Below are positions 1-8,088 of a stretch of 9,434 nucleotides of DNA, piece after piece. The stretch's first letter is position 1. Each line of letters starts with the position of its first letter. This stretch comes from an uncultured Longilinea sp. Lineage in GTDB: Bacteria; Chloroflexota; Anaerolineae; Anaerolineales; Anaerolineaceae. A program made the translations under genes and the position numbers. The notes under the pieces are model-generated. The model was given only the letters and a program-made list of their open reading frames with translations, ran no database searches and was not told the origin of the DNA. Where the stretch lies: contig CALMIB010000183.1 in NCBI GenBank assembly GCA_937863945.1, positions 1 to 9,434 on the forward strand. Reading direction: 5' to 3'.

Positions 1-1229
1 TGGCCGATGCCTTCGCCGGCAAGCTCAAGTGCAAAGTCGTCACCATGGCTGGCCCCTTCACCGACAATGACGCAGTGAAATTCGATGAATCGGTCAAGTC
101 TTTTGAAGAGGCCACCGGCATTGATATCCAGTACGAAGGCTCGAAGGAATTCGAAGCCACCATCGCCATCCGCGTTGAAGGCGGCGATGCTCCGGATATC
201 GCCGACTTCCCGCAGCCCGGTCTGCTCAATACCGTGGTCCAGACGGGCAAGGTCATTGATCTGACCAACGTCATCAATCAGGATTGGCTGAAGAAAAACT
301 ACAACCAGTCATGGCTTGACATGTCGATGATGACCGACCCGAATGGCAAGCAGATCATGGCCGGCATCTGGGCGCGTGTGAACGGCAAATCGCTGGTGTG
401 GTACCCCAAGGCCGAGTTCGACAAAGCCGGCTACAAGGTTCCGACCACATGGGAAGAGATGATGGCCCTCACCCAGCAAATCGCCGATGACGGCGACGCC
501 GCCTGGTGCGTTGGCATCGAATCCGGCGCTGCCACCGGCTGGCCGCTGACCGACTGGATTGAAGAAACCATGCTGCGCACCACGTCGCTGGAGAATTACG
601 ACAAGTGGGTCAAGGGTGAGCTGAAATTCGACTCCCCCGAAGTGCGCAATGCGATTAAATACGTCACCGACATCTGGTTCAATGATGCCTACGTGTACGG
701 CGGCCGCGCAGCCATTGCCGCCACAGCCTTCGGCGATGCCCCCAAGCCCATGTTTGACAATCCTCCCAAGTGCTGGCTGCACAAACAGGGCAACTTCATC
801 ACCACCTTCTTCCCCGAAGATAAAGTTGCCGGCGTGGATTACGACTTCTTCTACCTGCCTCCCATTGATCCCGCCTACGGCAAGCCCGTCCTCGCAGCCG
901 GCGATATCTATGCCATGTTCCGCGATGCTCCCGAAGTCCGCGCTGTAATCCAGTACTTTACCACCGGCGCTTCGCTGGAGCAGTGGGTCAAGATGGGCGG
1001 CGCGATCGCCCCGCACAAAGATGCCAGCCTCGACTGGTATTCCAACTCGGTGGACCGCGGCGTTGCCGAAATCATCCAGAATGCCACCTCCCTGCGCTTC
1101 GACGGCTCGGACCTGATGCCATCGGCTGTTGGCGCAGGCTCTTTCTGGAAGTCGATGACCTCCTACGTGACCGGCGCCGTGGATCTTGACACTACGCTGA
1201 AGGAAATCGACGCTTCCTGGCCTAAATAA
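1..1229 (+). CDS. Alpha-glucoside ABC transporter substrate-binding protein (AglE-like), 5'-truncated by the window
   Basis: Periplasmic (or lipid-anchored) solute-binding protein that captures an alpha-glucoside such as sucrose, maltose or trehalose and hands it to the two permeases downstream. The reading frame is already open at base 3 (first residues ADAFAGKLKCKVVTMAGPF) and ends with TAA at 1227-1229, so the ATG at 45 is internal. The signal peptide and any lipobox lie upstream of the window. The visible 408 residues fit the mature part of a family 1 extracellular sugar-binding protein of about 430-450 residues. Family signatures seen are the GGDAPDIADFPQPG segment (about bases 180-221), aromatic-rich ligand-facing stretches such as GIWARVNGKSLVWYP, and a C-terminal Trp-containing tail. 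It is first in the visible operon and is separated from the permeases by a terminator, as expected for a component made in excess. Family assignment is strong. The exact sugar is inference from the enzymes downstream. Confidence 0.92.
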   Translation, partial: ADAFAGKLKCKVVTMAGPFTDNDAVKFDESVKSFEEATGIDIQYEGSKEFEATIAIRVEGGDAPDIADFPQPGLLNTVVQTGKVIDLTNVINQDWLKKNYNQSWLDMSMMTDPNGKQIMAGIWARVNGKSLVWYPKAEFDKAGYKVPTTWEEMMALTQQIADDGDAAWCVGIESGAATGWPLTDWIEETMLRTTSLENYDKWVKGELKFDSPEVRNAIKYVTDIWFNDAYVYGGRAAIAATAFGDAPKPMFDNPPKCWLHKQGNFITTFFPEDKVAGVDYDFFYLPPIDPAYGKPVLAAGDIYAMFRDAPEVRAVIQYFTTGASLEQWVKMGGAIAPHKDASLDWYSNSVDRGVAEIIQNATSLRFDGSDLMPSAVGAGSFWKSMTSYVTGAVDLDTTLKEIDASWPK

Positions 1230-1236
1230 TCAACGG

Positions 1237-1294
1237 CCTGCTCAATCGCGCTTTACCTCGCGTAAAGCGGTAGCCTGAACCATTGAGGAGCAGG
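1237..1294 (+). promoter_or_regulatory. Possible antiterminator pairing in the intercistronic leader
   Basis: CCTGCTCAAT at 1237-1246 can pair with ATTGAG plus CAGG at 1282-1287 and 1291-1294, giving 10 bp with a 3-base bulge (1288-1290). This encloses the hairpin at 1249-1269. The 3' strand of this pairing overlaps nearly all of the left arm of the terminator that follows (1284-1294), so the two folds exclude each other. CCTGCTC occurs both at 1237-1243 and in the terminator's right arm at 1319-1325, which is why both pairings are possible. Base complementarity is seen; a regulated switch is inferred, and no ligand or protein site is recognised. Confidence 0.35.
1249..1269 (+). promoter_or_regulatory. 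Hairpin just downstream of the binding-protein stop codon
   Basis: Perfect 8-bp inverted repeat, CGCTTTAC (1249-1256) and GTAAAGCG (1262-1269), with a 5-base loop, 19 bases after the stop codon. There is no T-run after it, so it is not itself an intrinsic terminator. A likely role is a 3'-end stabiliser for the binding-protein mRNA, like structures found between malE and malF in enterobacteria. It could instead be a DNA operator dyad for a LacI-type regulator. The pairing is seen directly; the role is inference. Confidence 0.5.
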
Positions 1295-1335
1295 GAAATT
1301 CACCTCCGGGTGCTACTTCCTGCTCCTCACTTTTT
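1284..1335 (+). terminator. Intrinsic terminator between binding-protein and permease genes
   Basis: An 11-bp perfect stem, TGAGGAGCAGG (1284-1294) with CCTGCTCCTCA (1319-1329), is followed by TTTTT at 1331-1335. The interior holds a second small helix, CACC (1301-1304) with GGTG (1309-1312), closing a TCCG loop of the stable UNCG class on a C-G pair. It lies inside an evident operon, 66 bases before the next start codon. It probably attenuates rather than ends transcription, lowering permease and enzyme expression relative to the binding protein. Confidence 0.88.
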
Positions 1336-1400
1336 GATCTATACTTAGTTTTATCCACGTGCTGAACTCAATTTAGAAACTGCAAGAGAAGGGAGTCGCC

Positions 1401-2519
1401 ATGGCAATAATGAAGGGCGAGAAAAACAAAACCACCATTCTGGACTGGTTTGCCTCCGGTATTGGACAAATCTTGATTTCGTTGTTTGTCCCGGTATTAA
1501 CCTTCCTGATCCTCTGGCAGGGGTTCATATTCCTGCGGGATGCTAACGCACCCAAGCTCGTCATCGTGCTGGTCGCCGTGGTGTGGGGCGTGGGAGGCGT
1601 TGCGCTGCTGTATTACGTTTCCAACTGGCTGGTTGAAAAAACCACGCGCATCTGGGTGCACCGGCTGCAACCATTTGTTTTTGTCGGACCGGCCATTGCC
1701 CTGCTCGCCTGGTTTTTGGCCATTCCCACCATCCGCACGCTTTACTTAAGCTTTATGGATGCCAACAGCCGCAATTTTGTCGGCCTGGATAACTACATCT
1801 TTGCCTTTACCGACCGTATCATGCTCGAAGCCTTCCGCAACAACCTGTTGTGGATGATCTTTGGTACCGGATTCAGCGTCGGCCTGGGCTTGCTGATCGC
1901 CGTACTGGCAGACCGCAGCCGGTTCGAGAAGATCTACAAAGCCATCATCTTTATGCCCATGGCCATTTCCTTTGTTGGCGCCGGCGTGATCTGGAAATTC
2001 ATGTACACCTACAAGGGCGAAGGTATCGGCGTGGTGGAAATTGGCCTGCTGAACGCGATCGTCATCGCGCTGGGTGGAAAACCCCAACCCTGGTTGACCG
2101 CTGCGCCCTGGAACAATTTCTTCCTGATCGTTATCATGGTTTGGCTGCAAACCGGTTATGCCATGGTGATCCTTTCCTCGGCGATCAAGGCTATCCCCGC
2201 AGAGTTGCTGGAAGCCGCTCGCGTGGATGGCGCTAACGAATTCCAGGTCTTTTTTAAGATCATGATTCCGGCCATCCAGGGAACCCTGCTATCGGTTATC
2301 ACCACCATTGTGATCTTCTCATTGAAGTTGTTTGACATTGTGCGCGTGATGACAGGAGGGAACAACGGCACCAATGTGATCGCCAATGAGTTCTACATAC
2401 AGCGATTTACGTATGGCAATGCGGGGCGCGCCAGCGCCATCGCCGTCGTCCTGTTAATCGCCGTCATCCCGGTCATCATCTACAATCTGCGCCAGTTCCG
2501 CGAAAGGAGGGCTTTCTAA
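1401..2519 (+). CDS. Alpha-glucoside ABC transporter permease, MalF/AglF type
   Basis: Inner-membrane permease subunit that forms the translocation channel with the next gene's product. It has 372 residues. Hydrophobic segments lie at about residues 22-45, 52-74, 91-112, 146-170, 181-203, 238-260, 292-312 and 344-362. The first two form an N-terminal extension ahead of the conserved permease core. The EAA loop that docks the ATPase is clear: EAARVDGANEFQVFFKIMIP at 271-290 with the invariant Gly at 277. The ATG at 1401 is preceded by GAAGGGAG (1388-1395), a good ribosome binding site at 5 bases. The terminal codons overlap the next gene by one base (TAATG), which suggests translational coupling. 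No ATPase gene of this importer lies in the window. AglF-like is the best family call; MalF-type is certain. Confidence 0.93.
   Translation: MAIMKGEKNKTTILDWFASGIGQILISLFVPVLTFLILWQGFIFLRDANAPKLVIVLVAVVWGVGGVALLYYVSNWLVEKTTRIWVHRLQPFVFVGPAIALLAWFLAIPTIRTLYLSFMDANSRNFVGLDNYIFAFTDRIMLEAFRNNLLWMIFGTGFSVGLGLLIAVLADRSRFEKIYKAIIFMPMAISFVGAGVIWKFMYTYKGEGIGVVEIGLLNAIVIALGGKPQPWLTAAPWNNFFLIVIMVWLQTGYAMVILSSAIKAIPAELLEAARVDGANEFQVFFKIMIPAIQGTLLSVITTIVIFSLKLFDIVRVMTGGNNGTNVIANEFYIQRFTYGNAGRASAIAVVLLIAVIPVIIYNLRQFRERRAF
2503..2510 (+). promoter_or_regulatory. Ribosome binding site for the second permease
   Basis: AAAGGAGG, a full anti-16S match, sits 8 bases before the ATG at 2519 and lies inside the last codons of the first permease gene. 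It fixes the start of the second permease despite the one-base gene overlap and supports equal production of the two subunits. Confidence 0.8.
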
Positions 2520-3625
2520 TGGCTGCAAAATCCGCCTCCCCCCGCAATCGAAAGTCTTCCGGTTTTTGGATCTACTTCGTTTTGATCGTCATTTGCATCA
2601 TCTGGCTCATTCCAACCGTGGGTGTCTTCATCACCTCATTCCGTGAACCGCAGGATATCTACGGATCCGGCTGGTGGACCATTTTCCCGCATCAGGGTTG
2701 GACCAAGGAAAGCGAAATTCTGGTGGATGCCAACATCGACGTCGATCAACCCTTCCAAATCCAGGGAATCACCACCACATTTACCGAACTGCGCAAAGGG
2801 GTGCAGTTGCCCGATGGCCGCCAGTTGACCTGGGTTGGCAACAAGCGCTCGCGGCTGGTTGAAGTGGAAACCTACGGATGGATCGGCTTTGATATCAACC
2901 TGACGCTGGAAAATTACCGCGACGTTTTAAGCGGCGGCACAGTGCAATATGTGGATGCTTCCGGCAACCAGATTCAACGCCAGGGCAACGACCTGGGCAC
3001 GGCCTTCCTGAATTCCATTGCTGTGGCGGTGCCTGCCACCATCATTCCCATCCTCATCGCTGCATTTGCCGCGTATGGGTTTGCCTGGATGAACTTCGCA
3101 GGTCGGAAATTCCTCTTCACCATCGTGGTGGGCCTGATTGTGGTGCCGCTGCAAATTGCGCTGGTGCCAGTCCTGCAGGATTTCACAGCCCTCAACCTGA
3201 ACGGGTCATACCTGGCGATGTGGCTGGCGCACACCGGTTTTGGCCTGCCGCTGGCCATTTACCTGTTATATAACTATATTGGTGAACTGCCGCGCGACAT
3301 CCTCGAATCGGCATTCATTGATGGCGCGTCGCACTTCACGATCTTCATTCAACTGATCCTGCCGCTGGCCGTTCCTGCCCTGGCCTCCTTCGCCATCTTC
3401 CAATTCCTGTGGGTCTGGAATGACTACCTGGTTGCCTTGATCTTCCTGGGCGATCAAAACCGCGTGGTTACCATGGCCTTAGCCGCCATGGTGGGTGAGA
3501 AAGGCCAGGACTGGCACCTGCTCACCTCCGGAGCCTTTATCAGCATGATTCTCCCGCTGACGGTGTTCTTTGCCCTGCAGCGCTACTTCGTGCGCGGCCT
3601 GACAGCGGGCTCAGTCAAGGGTTAA
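2519..3625 (+). CDS. Alpha-glucoside ABC transporter permease, MalG/AglG type
   Basis: Second channel subunit of the same importer, 368 residues. An N-terminal membrane segment (about 16-40) is followed by a hydrophilic insertion of roughly 110 residues (about 45-155, rich in beta-type sequence), probably on the outer face. The core membrane helices follow, at about 163-190, 198-220, 228-252, 275-308 and 335-355. The EAA-type ATPase-docking loop reads ESAFIDGASHFTIFIQLILP at 263-282 with the invariant Gly at 269. The C-terminus (QRYFVRGLTAGSVKG) is typical of MalG-type permeases. The long periplasmic insertion after the first helix is the usual feature of AglG compared with shorter MalG proteins of about 280 residues. 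It starts in the TAATG overlap with the preceding permease and is followed after 5 bases by treS. Confidence 0.93.
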   Translation: MAAKSASPRNRKSSGFWIYFVLIVICIIWLIPTVGVFITSFREPQDIYGSGWWTIFPHQGWTKESEILVDANIDVDQPFQIQGITTTFTELRKGVQLPDGRQLTWVGNKRSRLVEVETYGWIGFDINLTLENYRDVLSGGTVQYVDASGNQIQRQGNDLGTAFLNSIAVAVPATIIPILIAAFAAYGFAWMNFAGRKFLFTIVVGLIVVPLQIALVPVLQDFTALNLNGSYLAMWLAHTGFGLPLAIYLLYNYIGELPRDILESAFIDGASHFTIFIQLILPLAVPALASFAIFQFLWVWNDYLVALIFLGDQNRVVTMALAAMVGEKGQDWHLLTSGAFISMILPLTVFFALQRYFVRGLTAGSVKG

Positions 3626-3630
3626 ATGCC

Positions 3631-5256
<1,626 letters not shown>

Positions 5257-5280
5257 CCCTGCTTCAAGCGAGGCAAATCT

Positions 5281-7236
5281 ATGGAAAACCACATCCCGGC
5301 TGCCCCGGTTGACCCGGCGGCGCGCTCGCTCGAACGCCTGCTGCCGCGCCTGAACCAACGCTGCCAGAGCTATGCCCAACGGCAACCCGCCGAATGGGGT
5401 CTATTCACGGCGCGCCTGCAGGCCAACTTTGCGCGTCTGTTTCATCTGCTGCTGCCGCTCTACGGGAGCCAGTACGATTTCTTCTACCACCTGGAAACGC
5501 TGCTCTACACGCTGGCGGATGCCTGGATGGCGCGCTCCGCGGAGCTGAAAGCGCTGGATGCCCGCCGCGAAGCCGATCCGGCCTGGTTCCAGAGCAACCG
5601 CATGTTGGGCGGTGTGTGCTACGTGGACCTGTACGCCGGGACTCTCAATGGAATCCGCGAAAAAATTCCCTATTTCCAGGAGTTGGGCCTCACCTACCTG
5701 CACCTGATGCCGCTCTTTCGCGCTCCGGAAGGTGAAAACGACGGCGGCTACGCCATCAGCTCATACCGCGAAGTTGACCCGCGCCTGGGCAGCATGGCCG
5801 AACTGGCCAGCCTGGCGGAAGAGCTGCGCGCCAACGGTATCAGCCTGGTGGTGGATTTCGTCTTCAATCACACCTCCAACGAACATGAGTGGGCGCTCAA
5901 AGCGCGCGCCGGCGACCCCGAATACCTGGATTACTATTTCACCTTCGCCGACCGCGCCATGCCCGATGCTTATGAACGCACGCTGCGCGAGATCTTCCCG
6001 GATGAGCATCCCGGCGCTTTCACGTACTTCGAGGACATGCAGCGCTGGGTGTGGACCACCTTCCACTCCTACCAGTGGGATCTCAACTACCGCAATCCGG
6101 CGGTGTTTAACGCCATGGCCGGTGAATTGCTGGCGCTGGCCAACGCCGGCGTGGAAGTGCTGCGCCTGGATGCGGTGGCTTTCATCTGGAAACAAATGGG
6201 CACCTCCTGCGAGAACCTGCCGGAGGCGCACCAGATCATCCAGGCGTTCAACGCCGCCGCGCGCATCGCCGCCCCCGCCCTGCTGTTCAAATCCGAGGCC
6301 ATCGTCCATCCCGACGACGTGGTGCGCTATATTTCGACGGAGGAATGTCAGCTCTCCTACAATCCGCTGCTGATGGCGCTGCTGTGGGAAAGCCTGGCCA
6401 CCCGCGACGTGCGCCTGCTGGATATCGCGTTGCGCGAGCGCTACAGGCTCAAGCCCGGCTGCGCCTGGGTCAATTACGTGCGCGTGCACGACGACATTGG
6501 CTGGACTTTTTCGGATGAAGATGCCGCCCGCCTGGGCATCGATGCCTACGGCCACCGCCGTTTCCTGAATGATTTCTACACCGGACGGTTTGCCGGCAGC
6601 TTTGCCCGCGGCTTGCCCTTCCAGGAAAACCCCAAAACCGGCGACTGCCGCATCAGCGGCACGTGCGCCAGCCTGGCCGGGCTGGAAAAAGCGATCAATG
6701 AAGAAACCGAACGCGAGGTTGAACTGGCCGTGCGGCGCATCCTGCTGATCCACGCGGTCATCCTCACCGTCGGCGGCATCCCGCTGCTCTACCTGGGCGA
6801 CGAGATCGGCACGCTGAACGATTACACTTACCGCAACGATCCGCGCAAACTCAACGACAGCCGCTGGGTACACCGCCCGGCCGCCGACTGGCAGCGCATG
6901 CAGCGCCGCGGTGATCCGCATACCATCGAGGGACGCGTGTACCAGGGTCTGCAACGGCTGATCGCGCTGCGCAAGAACTGCCCGGCGCTGGCTGACGGGC
7001 TGCTGCAGGGCATGGATACGGGGTCATCGCGCGTGCTGGGCTACCTGCGCGTGCACGCGGGCGGGCAGGCGCTGATTCTGGCCAACTTCAGCGAGCAGGA
7101 ACAGGTCATCCCGGCCAACCTGCTGCGCCTGTATGGCTTGAGCTACCACTTCACCGACCGGGTGACCGGCGCGGAATTGCCGCCCGGCGATTTGACGCTG
7201 GATGCCTATCAATTTGTCTGCCTGATGGGTGAATAA
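5281..7236 (+). CDS. Amylosucrase, GH13 subfamily 4
   Basis: Glucansucrase that uses sucrose to build alpha-1,4-glucan and releases fructose (EC 2.4.1.4). It has 651 residues with no signal peptide, so it is probably cytoplasmic. An N-terminal helical domain (about 1-110) precedes a GH13 barrel containing DFVFNHTSNEHEW, nucleophile Asp297 in VLRLDAVAFIWKQMGTSCEN, acid/base Glu339 in FKSEAIVHPDD and Asp404 in RVHDDIGWTF. A C-terminal beta-sandwich follows. The residues that form the salt bridge closing the sucrose pocket in the Neisseria polysaccharea enzyme also appear present: Asp154 in NDGGYAISSYR and Arg528 in DSRWVHRP. These agree in spacing with the Neisseria numbering as I remember it. 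A GAGG ribosome binding site (5270-5273) lies 7 bases before ATG, 24 bases after treS. The gene is last in the operon, before a terminator. A sucrose hydrolase or isomerase variant is less likely given the full pocket match. Confidence 0.94.
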   Translation: MENHIPAAPVDPAARSLERLLPRLNQRCQSYAQRQPAEWGLFTARLQANFARLFHLLLPLYGSQYDFFYHLETLLYTLADAWMARSAELKALDARREADPAWFQSNRMLGGVCYVDLYAGTLNGIREKIPYFQELGLTYLHLMPLFRAPEGENDGGYAISSYREVDPRLGSMAELASLAEELRANGISLVVDFVFNHTSNEHEWALKARAGDPEYLDYYFTFADRAMPDAYERTLREIFPDEHPGAFTYFEDMQRWVWTTFHSYQWDLNYRNPAVFNAMAGELLALANAGVEVLRLDAVAFIWKQMGTSCENLPEAHQIIQAFNAAARIAAPALLFKSEAIVHPDDVVRYISTEECQLSYNPLLMALLWESLATRDVRLLDIALRERYRLKPGCAWVNYVRVHDDIGWTFSDEDAARLGIDAYGHRRFLNDFYTGRFAGSFARGLPFQENPKTGDCRISGTCASLAGLEKAINEETEREVELAVRRILLIHAVILTVGGIPLLYLGDEIGTLNDYTYRNDPRKLNDSRWVHRPAADWQRMQRRGDPHTIEGRVYQGLQRLIALRKNCPALADGLLQGMDTGSSRVLGYLRVHAGGQALILANFSEQEQVIPANLLRLYGLSYHFTDRVTGAELPPGDLTLDAYQFVCLMGE

Positions 7237-7258
7237 CGCTACCAGTTGGTATGCGCAC

Positions 7259-7293
7259 AAAACCACCCGCTTTCATCCGGCGGGTGGTTTTTT
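7259..7293 (+). terminator. Intrinsic terminator closing the sugar operon
   Basis: AAAACCACCCG (7259-7269) pairs with CGGGTGGTTTT (7281-7291), with an extra C7270-G7280 pair possible, and the T-run spans 7288-7293. It lies 22 bases after the amylosucrase stop. Read from the other strand, the same hairpin ends in TTTT, so it may also stop transcription from the convergent gene at 7322-7966. Confidence 0.9.
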
Positions 7294-7321
7294 CTCGAAT
7301 CAATACGCGGTCAGCCAGCGA

Positions 7322-7966
7322 TTAAACCAGGCACAGCACCCGTTCCAGCACCGCCAGGCGGCGCTGGCCGAAAAGCTCGCTGCCGGGTTGCATGCCGGCC
7401 AGCTTTTCACAGGCCGGCGCGGCATAGCGCAATTCGCGCCGCGCCAGCGGCGAGTCGAGTTCGGTGAGCATCAACAATGTGTAATAAAAGGGCAACCCCT
7501 TCCAGCGCCCGTTGGTATCGCGCAGGGCATTCACCCGGCGCAGCCCGATCTCGAGTCGGCGTTCCGTGTCTGGCAGGTCAGTCACCGCCAGGTAGCGCAG
7601 CCAGCCCACGGCCGCGTGAGCGCACTCGCCCAGCGTGCAGCCATCGGTAAAGCACTTGCCCGCCAGACGGCGGCGTGCCTCTTCCAGCGCCATCACGCCG
7701 TCCACCGTGGGCGAATCCAGCAGGATCAACGCCCGCGCGCTCTCTTCCAGCAGGATCGCGCTGGCCGCCGCGCGGGTGCGCAGGCGTTCGCCGGTGAACA
7801 GAAACAGGTCCTCTCCGCCCAGCGCGGCCGTCGCGAACTCAACGTTTGCGGCAATGCCGCGCACCAGTTCGTAGCGTTCCAGCGCAGTCAGGGATTGGTT
7901 TTCAAAAAACGCCAGGTTGCAGCGGTCGATGGTCTCAATCAACGCATTGTCAAGTTGCAGGTCCAT
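7322..7966 (-). CDS. Uncharacterised all-helical protein, 214 residues
   Basis: I do not recognise a named family. The sequence predicts almost wholly alpha-helical structure with no membrane segment or signal peptide, so it is probably cytoplasmic. The segment LRDTNGRWKGLPFYYTLL (148-165) resembles a repeat of alpha/alpha-toroid proteins (terpenoid-cyclase or prenyltransferase-like fold, with G-x-W-x-G-x-P followed by a T-x-L helix). This is a loose resemblance only. Cys105, Cys110 and Cys115 are evenly spaced, followed by His117, and could bind a metal or be structural. The start at 7966 is fixed by a perfect GAGGAGG ribosome binding site. It is convergent to the sugar operon and divergent from the transglycosylase gene, with a -10 box at 8008-8013. 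That this strand is coding is well supported by the initiation signals and natural amino-acid composition. Function is unknown. Confidence 0.78.
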   Translation of the reverse strand: MDLQLDNALIETIDRCNLAFFENQSLTALERYELVRGIAANVEFATAALGGEDLFLFTGERLRTRAAASAILLEESARALILLDSPTVDGVMALEEARRRLAGKCFTDGCTLGECAHAAVGWLRYLAVTDLPDTERRLEIGLRRVNALRDTNGRWKGLPFYYTLLMLTELDSPLARRELRYAAPACEKLAGMQPGSELFGQRRLAVLERVLCLV

Positions 7967-7970
7967 TGAT

Positions 7971-7977
7971 TCCTCCT
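7971..7977 (-). promoter_or_regulatory. Ribosome binding site fixing the start of the uncharacterised gene
   Basis: Read on the minus strand, bases 7980 to 7964 give CTGAGGAGGAATCAATG, an ideal anti-16S match 4-5 bases before the ATG at 7966. It decides both the strand and the start of this gene against a longer open frame on the plus strand. Confidence 0.82.
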
Positions 7978-8007
7978 CAGGGGATCCATACCGGTAACGA
8001 TGTCAAG

Positions 8008-8013
8008 ATTATA
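8008..8013 (-). promoter_or_regulatory. Candidate -10 box of the uncharacterised gene
   Basis: On the minus strand this is a perfect TATAAT, predicting a start near 8001 and a leader of about 35 bases, a sensible distance from the ribosome binding site. No good -35 hexamer is seen at about 8031-8036 (CCTGTA), so the promoter may need an activator or be weak. Confidence 0.5.
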
Positions 8014-8025
8014 GCACAAATTTTC

Positions 8026-8031
8026 TATAAT
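8026..8031 (+). promoter_or_regulatory. Candidate -10 box (upstream promoter) of the transglycosylase operon
   Basis: Perfect TATAAT with a predicted start near 8038, about 50 bases before the ATG at 8089. The hexamer at the expected -35 distance (TCAAGA, 8003-8008) is a weak match and overlaps the opposing -10 box. Confidence 0.5.
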
Positions 8032-8051
8032 ACAGGCATGGGTTCTGCGTC

Positions 8052-8080
8052 TTGCGCCCACGCGGTTCTTGGGGCATAAT
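8052..8080 (+). promoter_or_regulatory. Candidate proximal, near-leaderless promoter of the transglycosylase operon
   Basis: TTGCGC (8052-8057) and CATAAT (8075-8080) are spaced by 17 bases. The second is one base from the -10 consensus, and the first shares only TTG with the -35 consensus. The predicted transcription start is within a base or two of the ATG at 8089, which has no ribosome binding site at a normal distance. A leaderless mRNA would explain both facts. Confidence 0.35.
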
Positions 8081-8088
8081 TTCGACTG

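Larger units (their letters stand above)
8008..8031. repeat. Inverted repeat formed by two divergent -10 boxes
   Basis: ATTATAG (8008-8014) and CTATAAT (8025-8031) are perfect inverted copies separated by 10 bases, and each arm contains a TATAAT box facing outward. The dyad could be just two divergent promoters, or could also be an operator read by a dimeric regulator. Confidence 0.5.

Noticed and set aside
45..1229. Binding-protein gene starting at the ATG at base 45
   Set aside because: The same frame is open from base 3 with typical mature-domain sequence before the Met, and no ribosome binding site precedes it. The true start is outside the window.
1340..1345. TATACT as a -10 box for an internal promoter before the first permease
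   Set aside because: The hexamer at the matching -35 position (TTCCTG) lies within the terminator arm and is a poor match. It is too weak to call a promoter.
5761..6954. Long minus-strand open frame of 397 codons opposite amylosucrase
   Set aside because: Same antisense shadow pattern; the plus strand carries intact amylosucrase motifs throughout.
7229..7969. 246-codon plus-strand open frame opposite the uncharacterised gene
   Set aside because: It overlaps the amylosucrase end and the terminator hairpin, is rich in Gln/His/Arg as in antisense shadows, and has no ribosome binding site. The minus-strand gene has an ideal one.
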